Of a stretch of DNA of 64,000 bases, positions 1-18,899 are shown piece after piece (the first letter of the stretch is position 1; each line of letters starts with the position of its first letter). Origin of the DNA: Populus alba (lineage: Eukaryota; Streptophyta; Magnoliopsida; Malpighiales; Salicaceae); NCBI RefSeq assembly GCF_005239225.2, contig NC_133289.1:8439501-8503500 (forward strand), given 5' to 3'. Both the position numbers and the translations under genes were made by a program. Under the pieces are notes generated by a model. It was given only the letters and a program-made list of their open reading frames with translations, was not told the origin of the DNA and ran no database searches.

Positions 1-299
1 GGTGACTAGACGTAGTTGTCTTAGGCTCTCATACCAAAACAAGCCCCCTGTCAAAATAGAAGACCCCTCAATACTTAGGTTAGTAAAGTTTGTGATGGAC
101 ATAATATACAATACAGAGAAGGAAAGAGAAAAAAAAAACATAAAAGAGTGTCGTATGTTCTTGTATGAACTTATATTTTATGTGATGTTTTTAAATTACT
201 TCTTTTTTTTTTCTTATGAACCGAGATATTGATATGGTTTGGTAACATGAGCTTACCTCTTGGTGCAATGACGAAGAAGAATTACTTTTCCCTTTAGGT

Positions 300-304
<5 letters not shown>

Positions 305-348
<44 letters not shown>
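305..348. repeat. (GA)22 microsatellite
   Basis: An uninterrupted GA dinucleotide run read directly from the sequence. It lies about 1.6 kb beyond the stop codon of the kinase gene. Confidence 0.97.
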
Positions 349-350
<2 letters not shown>

Positions 351-1179
351 TTAGTTGTTATGCCTCATTCTCCACATTGATGGGAATGGTTCACTTGTGG
401 GAGATTGAATATAAAGGTTTGGTGTCCTCTCAAGAGTTAGGTTAGTGGGAGATAGTCATTAGTGAGAAAACTAGAGTCCCTCTAAAAAAAACAAATTGAC
501 GAGAGATAAATTTGACATTGAGAAATGTAAAAAACAGATAATACTAATAATTTATAGGCAAGTATGCAGGAGAATATGATATCTTTATACTGACTTTCTT
601 AAAAGTTATAACTCATGATGTGTGACAGTTGATGAGATTTTGAGAATTTAAATTGAAAGGCTCAATCCCAATATACTAGGGGAAAAACCTAGTTTTGCAA
701 TGAGTGGCTTGACCGGAGAACAATCCCTTAAGTTGGAGTGTAGACTAGTTGGTTGGCCCAACCATATTGTGCATTGGTTTGAATAGGGGCCAAATCAAGT
801 TGGAGAGCAATCTATTTGGGCTTTGGGCTGTATATGTAGACTAGTCTATAGCTTTTTTATTTAATTTTATATCATCATAATCATCATGAAATTGCATGTT
901 GATAATTATTTATTTTTCAACCCTTGCCTTGAAATAAAAGTAAGAACACCAAATGTGTTTAACGCATGTCATATTGGGCGGAAGCGTGGTGTCAATTTCA
1001 TGAATACTCACGACAACTAATTTTTCTTACATTCCAAAGGTCTATTTTATTCTGTTGAATATCTTCGCTTTCTTTCCTTTTGCACAAGGTAATTAATTTT
1101 AAAATATGGTTTAACTAACTTTCACTATACATTTTTTTTCAAATCTTCTTTTTGAATTTGGAACTTAGTCGTGCTCGTC

Positions 1180-1195
1180 TTTTTTTTTTTTTTTT

Positions 1196-1226
<31 letters not shown>
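1180..1226. repeat. T26-G21 homopolymer junction
   Basis: A run of 26 T is followed directly by a run of 21 G, then CGGAGG. Two adjoining long homopolymers are unusual in plant DNA. The exact lengths may be affected by sequencing or assembly slippage. Confidence 0.9.
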
Positions 1227-1986
1227 CGGAGGCCATGGGAATTGAGACCACTAATGGTGTGTGCTCTATTGTGGACTGATTTGGTTATAAGATGAACATG
1301 GGCTACCGTGACCGTATCGCTCGTTTCTTATCTCAAATCATTCGGAATGTACTATGCACCCATGAAGTTGAGAATGAAGCACACGGACGAAGTTACATCT
1401 TTCAAATATAGCTACTACAAATTTTTACTTGCATGTAAATAATTCTAGTAACATCAATCAACAACTCAATACTAACTGGCAATTGCTGGCTAGGCATGCT
1501 CTAATGTATAACTTTGGAGAACAAAATTTAATAAAAATATATGCACCCATCTAAAAGTTTATTCCTACTCACAGCATTACATGTAGTTTTCGCAGATAAC
1601 TTCACTAATTTCTCGTGTTTTTTGAGCAAAAGAAAAGGGTGTCAAAAGTTGGGAGCCCCGGAACACAACGCATTTCCTTTTAGAATATACTACAGCCCTA
1701 CAGAGTTCACCCCACCAATGTTCGCATTGTCTACAAGAAACAATTACCGAAGGTTAAAAGTGGTGGGAAGAAAAGGGAAAGAATCATACATCCTGTACCG
1801 TGGTACCAGTCATCATTTTTACACAACTAACATTTTGCAGACAGATAAGACGCCCTCAGCCTCCATGATCCTTGTAAGCCCACAAGCAAAAGGGCCCCAC
1901 ATAAAAGAAAGCAAATCTAAGATGCATGGTGATGACCCACTACTTTCTTTGCAAGGATAAATTAAACATAGGCCCTGTGGATATGT

Positions 1987-7699
<5,713 letters not shown>

Positions 7700-7930
7700 T
7701 TATAGTGATTTTTTTTTAGATCTTGTGATAGAAAGAATGAATTAGGGTTTCACTTTTTCTACATTATAGAAAGTGAAACCCTACTGAGAGAGTGTGAAGG
7801 CAAAGTTAGAGAGAGGGGGAGGAGGAGGAGTGGCGTTAGTGAGTGAGAGGAGTGGAGAATAGCTTTTTAGAGTAGAGTTTTTTTAGTCTTTTGAGAGTGT
7901 TTTTATTTATTTATTTATTTATACTTTTTT
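7700..7930 (-). promoter_or_regulatory. 5' leader and putative core promoter of the kinase gene
   Basis: On the minus strand a TATA-like TATAAATA lies at 7923-7916, about 220 bases before the start codon. It is followed by a pyrimidine-rich (CT) leader, typical of plant 5' untranslated regions. The start of transcription, probably around 7880-7890, is inferred. The TATA-like motif sits in an (AAAT)n stretch, so it could be fortuitous. Confidence 0.45.
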
Positions 7931-10137
7931 TAGAGATAGAATAGTACTTATTTTTTTAATCGGAGACTATGGTTCTGTGACTTTTGTCGGCTAATCGGGG
8001 TTGGAACGGGACGGTGGAGCAGGAAGAGAGGAAGGATGGGGGAGTTGTTTGGATTCGGCAAGTGTATTTTATATGGAGTCTGGACAGGACGGAATGATAG
8101 GAGTGAGAGATTGGATAATTTTAGTTTGGAATAAAGTCCTTCGACTTCAGTGTATTTCTAATGTTTCCACTCTTTTCAGGTAAACTATGTTTTTATCTCT
8201 GTAGATTCATAGATGTTTCAATTTTATACCTCTAGATTAAAAAACATAGATGTTATCTCTGTAGTTTTCAAAATGTTCATAGTTTACTATTAACTAACGA
8301 AACCGATTGACGAGTTTAATTTTCTGATTTTTTTTGGTTCCTAGAGTACTTCCCATGAGATATAATTTCAATTCACATGCATAGGAAAAGGATGAAAAAG
8401 GGTGTGATTTCCTAGCAAATTTAAACGATAAGGTGACAGAAACATTTTAGAAACATTTTAAATAAAAAAAACTTATCATGATCTCAAAAGAAAATTTTAA
8501 TAAAAAAATATTAAAATAATGTTTTAATATATTACATTTGATTGAAAGCAAAAAAATCAATTAATGTGATAAAATCATCAAGAATTTATTATAAATTGTG
8601 ATACACAACATGGCAGGACACCTATATTTTTATGGTATTGAAAATAAGTTATTTTGGGGAAAATAAAGATTTTATTGGAATTATCATCTAGTAATTTGAG
8701 AACATTAGAAATCCTAAATTACACATTGGTCTTAAAGATTCAGGTACTAAGTTAGTTATGATTAAGAGAAAGTCGACATAACCCTTAAAACATCATTTCA
8801 AGTGAAAAGTTACCCTTGCTTGTGTTTTTTTTTTCTAATTTTATTCAATTGCTATATTATTATAGCTTATTTTCAATTTGATTTTGAGGGTTAAAAATAG
8901 AAGACATGTCAAAAATGACAGCAATCCCTAAAAATAGAAACATGTCAAAAATGACAGCAATCCTAAAAATAGAAGACTCGTCGAAATGTTAATGTTTTAA
9001 ACCTAAAAAGGAGAATTATGTCCAAGTTGCAAAAAGAAAAATGAGCATAATCCATATTTGTTTTTCTTTTAATTTTGAAATTGGTTCTTTTTAAAAAAAA
9101 AAAAAAGAGATGTGTCAACGAATAACGTTTATTCCTAAAAAGAAAGATTATGTTGGAATAACTAAAAATAGACATAACCTATATTGAGAATTAGGCTTAG
9201 ACACTTGCACGATGACGGATAACTTAGACGTTGGACCTGCATCATCATTCTTTTTATATTTATCTCAAGTATTTTACAAAATACAAAAAAATGTATAAAT
9301 ACATGTATAAAAAGACAAATAAAATACTCTTAAAAGTCCCAAAAATTACCTAAGTGTCATTATATGGGAAAAAGACTGAAATACCCTTGAATTTCACCAA
9401 AAAATATGAAAATAGCCATGGTGGCGTGTGTAGCTCACGTGTAACCATTACTGGAGGAAGGCGATCCCTATATCTCATGAGGATTTTATATTTCATTTTG
9501 AATTTATCTATCAGTTATACTTTGGCCTGACCTTTGTTGAATAAGCTCTAGGTAGTTGGATGATTATGGCATGGAACAATAAGATTAGTAGCTAACTTCG
9601 ATCCCACAATGGCAGAAGGAATCGCATTTAGAGTGACTGCTTATTGGGAGAGCTTTTATGTCTACGAGAACAATCTCTAGAAGACTAGGAGATCATCAGG
9701 GTGGAAAACTTTCCAAGTCATTTTGTCCAACTTCCTTTAGATACTACAATTATATCGTGACAAAATGATTGTGGTTGAGAGGTTTAGACTAAGAAAGCTA
9801 CCTTATGTGCTAGGACTTATCAGGGTGGCAAGGCCTAATGTTGTCTCTCGGATGCAAAGATGGCTTGGGTAAGGGCTTACCCTTGATTAATGAGTTATGA
9901 AACTTTGATGGAGTAGATGTGCTAGCAACTACAGGGAGGTCTGTGACACGTCTTATTCCCAAGTTTTCTTAATTGTCTGCCATTAATAGTGATTAGGGAT
10001 GTCAAAAATCAGTTTTAAAAGAACAGTTGATGGCTTTTTGATCAATTTCTCATAAAACGGTGTCAATTGATGATGTTATAAAATCTAATATGCTTAGGAA
10101 TGAGAGTTATTTTTTTAAGTGTTTGGATAGAAGATGA
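7931..10137. other. Gene-free intergenic DNA upstream of the kinase gene
   Basis: No coding sequence is recognisable. The proximal part (7931-8200) would include distal promoter sequence of the kinase gene. 8200-9400 is AT-rich with a short tandem duplication near 8.9 kb. 9400-10000 has a more balanced composition, but its reading frames are broken and match nothing I know. Confidence 0.4.
8905..8976. repeat. 36-bp tandem duplication
   Basis: Two adjacent near-identical units begin CATGTCAAAAATGACAGC at 8905 and 8941, spacing 36 bp, with a partial third unit. Probably replication slippage. Confidence 0.85.
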
Positions 10138-11205
10138 TAGGGGTGAGCAAAAAAACTGATAAACTGATTAAACCAAGAAAACTGGAAAAAAAAAAACCGA
10201 AAAAAACGAACAAAAAAAAAACTGAATTAACCGATTAAAAAATTACAAAAAAATTCTGGTTCGGTTAAGTTTCAGTTTCAGTTTTCAAAGTTTGAAGCCG
10301 ATTGAACCGAATCGAACCGGTTTCAACCAAACCAACACTTAAAAAAAACAATAAATAGGATGTTTTTTCTAATCCTAAACCTAAAGCTTAAACTTTGCTC
10401 TCTGCATTCTCTAAACACAAAAGCAGTTGCCCCTCCCCTTCTTCTCTATGCATCTCTCCCCTCCCCCTCCCTTTCTCTTTGCATCTCTCCTCTTTGATTG
10501 GAGAAGGAGACTGAGTTGGTGCAACAGAGTTGGATCGGTTGCCATTGAGAGCGAGTTTAGGGTTTTTTACTTTGCAGGTGTGTGGTGACTCAAAACAAAT
10601 GGGGAAGATTGGAGAGGAAAAAAAAAGGGATTTTTTTAACTAGCGTATGCAAGGGTTTGGCCCTTCCTCTTTGATTTGTTTCCTCTTGTTCAAATAATAT
10701 TGTTATGATGATTTTACATTTTAATAACAGATATCTTTTAATCTTTTCTTTATTTTATTTTTCTCCAGTCAAATGACTTCTGTTCTTTCCTTTTGTTTTG
10801 TGTATCATTTTCCAAAGTTTAATTCTTGGGCAAAGATCTAACACAAAGAAAAATCGGATTGAATTTCTGAATATCAATACAGCCTAACCAGTTAAAAAAA
10901 TGTCATACTTGTTGAGAAAACCAAGATTTCTCAGAAAATAAGCACAAAAGGAACAGATCTGTGAAATTAGAAATAAAACGAAAATAGAATTCTTGAAAAA
11001 ATATGATCAGTGAAAAAACCCAGAAATAATTTTTGGTTTAAATTGGTTTGGAAGGGAAAAAACCAAACCGAACCGAACATGTTCGGTTCGAACCGGTTTT
11101 CGGTTCGGTTCGGTTCAAAAAAATTGAAAAAAAAAATAATTTCAGTTTGATTGTTTTATTTTGGCCCAAAACTAGACCGGACTGAATCGAAAATGCTCAC
11201 CTCTA
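10138..11205. mobile_element. Non-autonomous hAT-type DNA transposon with 8-bp target duplication
   Basis: The left end reads TAGGGGTGAGCA and the right end TGCTCACCTCTA, so the termini are inverted repeats with one mismatch. The octamer GAAGATGA flanks both sides (10130-10137 and 11206-11213), the target duplication length of hAT elements. Both subterminal regions are packed with AACCGAA/TTCGGTT motifs, including a perfect 22-bp palindrome at 11069-11090. The middle holds a CT-rich segment (about 10420-10500) and a GC-richer stretch to about 10600 that resembles a transcribed leader. No transposase frame remains. Movement would have needed an hAT transposase supplied from elsewhere. Confidence 0.85.
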
Positions 11206-11699
11206 GAAGATGATCACACATTCATGTTAATGTTTCCTTCTTTAGAGTTCCAAAGAAGTTGATGATTAGTTATGGAAGACCAATACTACAAAACAATCTT
11301 TTTAAGTGGGATTTAGAGTTCCTCCAATGATAAAGTCAATAACTTTGAATAAATATTGCAATAAATGAGATAATAAACTTTAAATTATTTAGAACAAAAG
11401 TGTTTATTCGTAATTATGTATGATAAATGCTTTGAATAGAGGAGTTGAAATGTCATCTCCTCCTAATAGCATTAATGTGGATAAATATCTCTTACACAAT
11501 ATTAATGATGAATATATATCTCTTACACAATATTAATTTTAATAGAAATATGATCAGTTCTTAGAAGATTTTTATGCACCTAGGGATATAGGGAGATAAT
11601 CATTTTTTACTTTTAACATTTTATGTTATAAGACATAAAAATAAACACACAAATTCTCGTGACTCAATATGAAGTCTAAAAATATTACCAACTATATAT

Positions 11700-12480
11700 T
11701 TATTTGGATCTAGAATGACTCTAAACCCAAGGGTAAAGGGTTTGAAATCTTGTCAAACTCATTTGTGCTTGAGCTTAGCGCGTTGCAGGCCCCAAAGCAA
11801 TTAGGTCTGGCACCTTACCACACCCACATGCACTTGGGCTTAGTATGCGGCTAAACCTAAGAAATTTGGATTTGATATCTTATCATACTCATATATATTT
11901 AGGCTTAACATGTAAATGAACCTAAGAAAGATGGGTTTGACATCTTGTTAGACTTACATGTACTTGGGATCAGTACATAGTTAAACCTATAAAAATTAGA
12001 TATAGCACCTTGCTAGACTTATATGTACTTGAGCTCAACGTAGAGTTCAACCCAAGGAAGATGCCAAACCCATATATATTTGAGTTTAGCGCGTAGCTAA
12101 AACCAATGAAGTTAGGTCTCACATCTTGTTAGACTTATATGCACTTTGGCTCAGTGTGTAGTTAAACCCAAAGAAGTTGAGTCTAACATCTTGCTAAATC
12201 CACATGTACTTAGGCTCAGTGCGTAACTAAATTCAAGAATGTTTGGATCTAGCACTTACCAGAACGATGCACACTTGAACTCAGTGTATAGCCAAACCAA
12301 AGGCAGTTGGGTCTAGTATTTTATCAAACATATATGCACTTAGAACCCAATGATATTTGGATCTAGCACCTTGTCAGCCCCACATATACTTGGACTCAGT
12401 GTGTAGTTTAAACCCAAGATATCGGTTTGTAAGCAAGTTGAAATCCATGTCATCTGGGCTTGGCAGAATGCCAAGCCTGG
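11700..12480. repeat. Degenerate tandem array, about 65-bp period, about 11 copies
   Basis: A unit with the theme 'aacccaagaaattgggtctagcacctt...' (abridged), then a pyrimidine-rich stretch, then 'cttgggctcagtgcgtagtt', recurs in register. Anchor positions of the 'CCC/CCT' core: about 11727, 11792, 11856, 11921, 11986, 12051, 12102, 12167, 12232, 12296, 12347, 12413. Most steps are 64-66 bp and two are about 51 bp, consistent with internal deletions. The copies are clearly diverged, so the array is old. No function is visible. Confidence 0.85.
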
Positions 12481-12549
12481 ATATATTGGGTTATTACCCT
12501 ATCTTTAACCCTTTTAATCGTGAATTTTTAAGCGCACGTGTAGACACAC

Positions 12550-12625
12550 AAGTTGCCGTTATCTAGCTTTCTATATTTATAATGTAATATATTTTATATT
12601 ATAGAAAGTTAGATAACCACAACTT
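12550..12625. repeat. Inverted repeat (hairpin) with 26-bp arms
   Basis: Arms 12550-12575 and 12600-12625 pair with three mismatches around a 24-base AT-rich loop. The inner 18 bases (GTTATCTAGCTTTCTATA) pair with a single mismatch. It directly follows the 65-bp array. It could be a tiny MITE or a short foldback; no target duplication was identified. Confidence 0.75.
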
Positions 12626-13711
12626 TTCACTTTCCTTGTGCTAGGAAAAAATATAAATATATTACGTCATAGAATTACATTAATGAAAAGAATAACAAGA
12701 AGATACGCTTCCTTATTCTTATGGTACAATGTTTTGTATTTTGATATTTGTGTTACTTTGCATAAAATATAATTAAAAATCCTCTATACCAAACATTTAT
12801 ATTTTCCAATCATATAAAACACTTAAGTGTCATCCAGTAACATCATGCTGTGTATTAAAAATTAACTATAAAAAATAGATCCTTCTTAACATGCGTGTAA
12901 TGAAAAAACATTTAGAACATCAATAAATATTTAACAGGAAAAAAACTAAAAGATTTTTAATTAAAAAAAATGAATCAAAGTTTCTTACAATATATTTCAT
13001 TTTTTTTACTTAAATCGATTAAAATCTCATATTAGACTTTAATTTATCACTTTTTTTTTTTTATTAACGTTGCAAGATAATAAGAAAGAAATATGTTTTT
13101 TTTTAATTCTAAAATCCATCACAGGTTCCTTAAATTATTTAAAAAATTATGATAATACTAGAAAATAAATTATATGTCATTTATAGATTTATTATTTTTC
13201 AATGATATATCCTTTATTGATAAAACTAATACATAACTTATTGAAATTCTATATCGTGGACTTGTCACGAACACATGCCAAGAGGAGTTAACCTAATCAA
13301 TGATGCTAGCTAAAAATTCACAAGCTAATGATCAGGGACGCAAAAACAAGAGATGTCAATGATGTGGGTGGATATCAGATAAGTGAATTTCTAGGAAATA
13401 TGTGAAATTTAATTGGAAAAAAGGATCAAAATGCAAAAAGAACAAAAAAGAAAAGACGAAGAGAATTTGCGAGAATTAAGAAGAGAAGATGCCTCTTGTT
13501 GTCTCTATTATTGGCAAACATTTGACCTGTGTGTCTGTATCCTTGGTGATTGATTAGTTTACAAAGATACTTCAATAACTGTGGGACTCATTTGACCCTC
13601 TAACAACCGGCTTTCTTCTTGAGTGGTATTTGATTGGAAGGCTGTTTATGTGGGCAAGCCACACCAATTTTGGATTCCTGGGTCCAATTAAAGCTCACAT
13701 GTAAACTCAGT

Positions 13712-13746
<35 letters not shown>

Positions 13747-16700
13747 AAATTTAAAAACAAAGAACTAAATCTCTTCTTATTTTACTGTGTATATAGGATT
13801 CTAATAATACTACACAATGATTTCTCTTTTTCTTTTTGTTCTTTGTTTTTTATCACTCTATTTTTATTTTAATTTGATCATTTCCCATCCAGTTAAATTA
13901 AAATTAAATTTCATGATTTATTTCAATTGCTTAAATATAAAAATAGCATAGTGTTAAAAATATTTATGGCGCTTGATTGATGCTCTATTTAGAAAAATAA
14001 AATTATATTTTATTGATTTAAAACAATTAAAACTTTTAAGACCTAATTCAAAATTAAAACAAATATTTAGCTCTTCTTTTTTTGCCATATCGGACTAAAA
14101 TGAACAATAAAGGGAAAATATCCGGCCCATTTTTTTGGTCCTCTGATTATTTTTTTATCACTTGGCTTTTTTTTAATCTGATCTTTTGGTTATCTAGATA
14201 TGGGAGATCTTGTAGTGTCAAAAAAAATTTTGGCGCTTGGTTATTGCTTGTTTGAAAAAATAAAATTCAATTTTATTGATTTAAGATAATTAAAGTTTCA
14301 TGGACCAAATTTGAAATTGATACAAATGTTCAACCCTATTTTTTACCAGGCCAGGGACTAAATTGAACAGGTAGGAAACAATTCCAGCGTGTGAGGAAAG
14401 CTATAGCATTATGGAAAGCGTGCGAATTTATTTGAGAACAAAAAATGGCCTTCTTTTGGCCTTTGAGATCATCTCGACAAAGGCTTTATTTTTCAGAGGT
14501 GAGTGTTGACGAAGGAGTTATGGTTTGGCTTTGGTGGCTTCTTTTTTTTTCTTCTCCTCTCTTTTTTCCTTGATTTTCATGTCTTTCTCTATCCAAAATA
14601 GCAAAGTGGACTATAATTTTTTTAATATTAAATTTAATCTTTATTCTTTTAATTTGTTATTTTTAACAAAAATTATAGCTCAGTTATGTAGAGTTTACAT
14701 TTGATGAATCATGGAATGGTGTTTTAGATCATAAGCTCATGAGATAAAGCAAGGTGAGATAAATATTAAAAAAAAAACAATGAAAATTTAACATAGAAGG
14801 AAGAAACGATCCACTGTGGATTGGAGTTGCTCACAATATTTTTTTTTGTCCTTTAAAGTTTTTTTTGGTCACTTATTTTTTTTTTAATTTAATCTTTTGT
14901 GTTTAAGTTTATTTAGGATTCGACTTAATGATTTGTTTTAAATGACCTGATGCGGGGTTTTCACAATGTCAAGAAATAAGTCTCTATAATAATTTAATAG
15001 TCGCTTGTGCGACCAGGCTTATGTAGTTGGATTTTTTTTTTATGGGTCAAGCCCAAAAGTATATGCTATACTTGTAAAGGCCTTCAATTTCTTTCCTTTT
15101 TAATTTAGATTCATTAAAATCTATTGATTTTAAATATATTTATAATATTCTTATTTTTATTATATACCATTCACTTTTACTTTGTATTTTTATGGGACAA
15201 CATGCTTGCAGTCCTTTATGAATTTTAGCTTGTTTTCTTAAAATTTATTTGATGTCTTTCCTTCACATGCCTTCAAAAAAGGTGACAATGCTTGAGTGGT
15301 GTGATGTTCTTATATTCACTTTTTTAAAACTTGCATTGAAATTATTAAAGTGTTTTTTGAAAACAAAAACAAAATTGATGGGATATTTTTTTTTTTTTAC
15401 CTTTTCCAAATTATCTTGTTTTTTTTAATATATATTTTCTATTTGCTTTCAATTTTTATCAAATTAAGAATCCAAGCCAAAAAAAAAAATCATTCCTAAG
15501 AAAAATATATTAATAAGGAAAGGAAGGGCTACACAACAAAATTAATTATTTTTTAATTTGGGTTTAAATAATTACTTTTTTTTATAAAAATTAATAATTT
15601 TATTATTGTGTAGTTTAAAAAAAATTAAAAACTCTTTGCATCACAGATCAAATATTTTAGTATATAAATTTTCCTCTTAACTTCCTAACTTAATTTTAAT
15701 TTAGTGTTAAAGCTTTTTTATATATTTGTTGTGACATATAGTTATCGATTTATTTATTAAATATACTCTTTAGCTTTTCAATTCATGGTTATATTTTTTT
15801 CCCCTATAAATCTGCTTTCTCTTACTCTTTCTTTTTCTTTTGTTTTTAAAAAACAATCCGGCCCATAACAAACCGCAAGTACAATGTGTTTTATTATTTT
15901 AGGTGTCATTTAGAATTGCATTGCAACACCCATGTACAATGTGTCTTACTATTTTACGCATCATTATTTCAAATGATATTTCATGAAAATTTTAATTTTT
16001 ATGTTTTTTTATATTTTATTATTTTGATATATTAATGTTAAAAATATATTTTTTAATATATGTATTATTTTAATATATTTCTTAATAAAAAGCATTTTAA
16101 AACATGATTGTTACTATATTCCAAAACACCACAATCATCAACCTTAATAGAAATTAAAATTTAACATGATGGACTGTCCCATACAATCCACGCATTTCCT
16201 TGAATTGGACAGACATTATTTCCCAACTCACAAAATTGATATTTTAGCAGAAAATTCACCACTAGTTAGTGAATAGATGTTTACCTAAGTTAGATCATTT
16301 TCCAACCCACAAACATTGATATCGCAGCCGAAAATTTACCAAACAATTAGTTAAAAGTGATCAGAAATTGAGTTTTATATAACACAATTAATGAAAATTC
16401 TTTAAGATGAAACGCATACACAGAAAGCTAACCATCATCATCATCACCAATCCTTCACTTCGACATCAAGATTTATCTGTGATTTATATATTCATTTTTG
16501 CAGAATACTGGTACAGATGGCCTGTGCTGTCCAGTGTACAACTTCATATACAGATGGCTAGTTGGGTGTCCATTATGGTGCAGGCAACCAGCTAAACGGA
16601 CCCATTAATTAATCCCTGCCCGTCGTCATGTACGCTTTGATGTGGAAAATTAATGAACCGTCAACCCATAATTTTGGCTATTCTAAGTAACAAACATCAG

Positions 16701-16859
16701 TAGTTATTATTACTATTATTATAAAACATTAGTTTGCATGAGTTTTGCTCACCTCATTAAGTTAATGGAAATCAAATGATCATTATTCTTAAGAATTAAA
16801 TTAGATTTTTTATATTAGCTGGTCAAAAAGAAATTATTACTACACAAATATCTTGTTTT
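12626..16859. other. AT-rich gene-free region with old repeats
   Basis: No coding sequence was recognised. A (TA)14 tract lies at 13715-13742. Two related segments beginning 'tggcgcttg' near 13968 and 14231 share about 110 bp of diverged sequence, so they are an old direct repeat. The rest is poly(A)/poly(T)-rich. Short frames such as 16407-16595 have no domain. Confidence 0.4.
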
Positions 16860-17620
16860 TTTTGGTGAAAAATAATTTTTTAAATTTTCTTAAAAACTAA
16901 TCATAAAAAATATTTTTCAATAAAAAAAAGGTTTGGCTTTCAAAAAGTTTTTTTTTTTTTGTAGAAAATACTTTTCGGAAGTTGTGAAAAAATTAAAAAT
17001 ATCATATTATTTGTTGATTATAACAAATTTGATTCTCAAACTTTTTTATTGCTATATATATTTTGTTTTAAATTATTTTTAAAAAAAATTTACCCCTTAT
17101 ATAATTTAATTTAATTTAATTTTATATTAACTTTGATTCTTATTTTTATAATTATTATTTACTTTTTCTTTATTATTTTTTTAATTAAAATTTTTTATTT
17201 ATCAAATTTGATCCGCATTTCTTTGATTATTACTTTTTTTATTTGAAATAATTTATGAAATTATAATTATTATTATTTTAACTTCATTATATTTTAATAT
17301 TTTTATCTATTAGATTTGATATTCATTATTTTTATTGTTATTTATTTTATTTGAGATCATTTATGAAATTAGATTTTTTTTTCAATTTCATTTACATTTA
17401 ACTTTTTAATTTGTAAGATTTTGTTTCTCATTATTTTTAATAAATTAAAAATATATTAATAAGTTATTTTTCAACTAATTTTTCATGACATAACCAAACA
17501 CTAAAAAATATTTTTCAACTTATTTTTAATGATATTATCAATATTAAAGCATAATTTATTTTTTAAAAATTTACTTTTGAAGAACAAAACTTTTCAAAAT
17601 ATTAATTCTACCCATAAAAT
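16860..17620. repeat. MITE-like AT-rich dispersed repeat
   Basis: This block is almost wholly A and T, with repeated segments such as 'aatatttttcaa' at both ends (about 16910 and 17505), often near 'ccaaacac' or 'tttggctttc' motifs. That pattern is common for degenerate MITEs of Salicaceae. Termini and target duplications cannot be fixed by eye, so the boundaries are approximate. Confidence 0.35.
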
Positions 17621-18899
17621 TTCATTAGCCATTCCTTTTTACAATCCAAATTCATCATAACCCACCGATGTGGGATACATAGCATCACAATCTTATTATC
17701 TCTTTAAATGTGCGACATTCTCGTTGTATCACAATAAGTCCAAAAGTAAGCCCTATGCGGTGCAGATAGTCCCTGAACTTTCTATTTATCCAATTCAAAT
17801 ACTTAATTATTACTCTGTACAGCAACAGCATGGTGTTTCACTATTCATTGAACAGTAAAACACTTTCTTTTGAAAAACAATTGTTTTGGTCCCTCAAAGT
17901 TTTTAAAATTTTTCATATTTGGTCTCTTTAGTTTTATATTTACCTTTCGGTCATCAAATTTTATTTTCATCGTGTCTCAATTTTTGGATTCTAAAAAAAG
18001 TCATTCAAAAAAAAAGAGAAAAGAGAAATAATCTGATTAATCATATTTTATCCATAAAAAAATATCAATCTTAGTGTATCAATGAATTCGTCTTAGAAAA
18101 AAGAATTTAATGGTAATGGCTTTACTATTTCACAAATTATTTTTCTTTTATTTTTTTATATAGCCATGTGAAGAATATGAAGAATGGATTTTTTTTATTT
18201 GAAAATTTGCTTTTGCTTTTGCTTTTGAGATTATAATAAGTTTTTCTTTTAAAAAAACATGCTACTAATAAAAAAGACATGTTGTTGTAAAAAATAATGA
18301 TAAAATGAGATTTTTTCCAAAAAAAAAATTTTCCCTCATTAGTTTAAATTACTAAGATTTTTGCAAATAATTATTTTTTATAACCTTGGGTTAAAAACCA
18401 AAGCTATTAATAAAAAAATATTTTTCATCAACATAAACAAAAATGTATAAATAAAGAATGGAACTTTGATTAAAAAAAAAAATGTTGTTGATAAAATTAT
18501 CTAAGAAGAATATGTATTTCATAATGTTAAATTACATAAGTATATGATTATTAATATATAAACAATATCAAGGTCCTCGTGGACTATGGACTAAATTTTA
18601 ATAGTAAAAACACAAAATAATACATAGTGTGTGTGTATAAAATAAATTAGACTTCTGCTTTGCGTAATCATACATCTGATATTAATGGCATTGTTTTTTG
18701 AAATATATAACTTTATTAAGAAGATGTCCTCTGAAATTTGTTGTTTTCATTGATGATATGCTTATGTTTTTCGTATTTTTCTTTTCAATGGAATTATATT
18801 TTCCTTACCATCAATATTATGGATTAACATCGAAGTTGGAAACATGTGTTCCTTTCTTTGAAGTACCATAAATATACATCCACAATGAACCATAAAGCT

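Larger units (their letters stand above)
1..1986. other. Intergenic region downstream of the CPK13-type kinase gene
   Basis: No gene is supported here. The short open frames (for example 1541-1960) show no recognisable domain and no coding signature. The segment holds a (GA)22 microsatellite, a T-run/G-run junction, and AT-rich unique-looking sequence. The last few hundred bases before 1987 would contain the 3' untranslated region of the kinase gene read on the minus strand. I could not place a poly(A) site with confidence. Confidence 0.5.
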
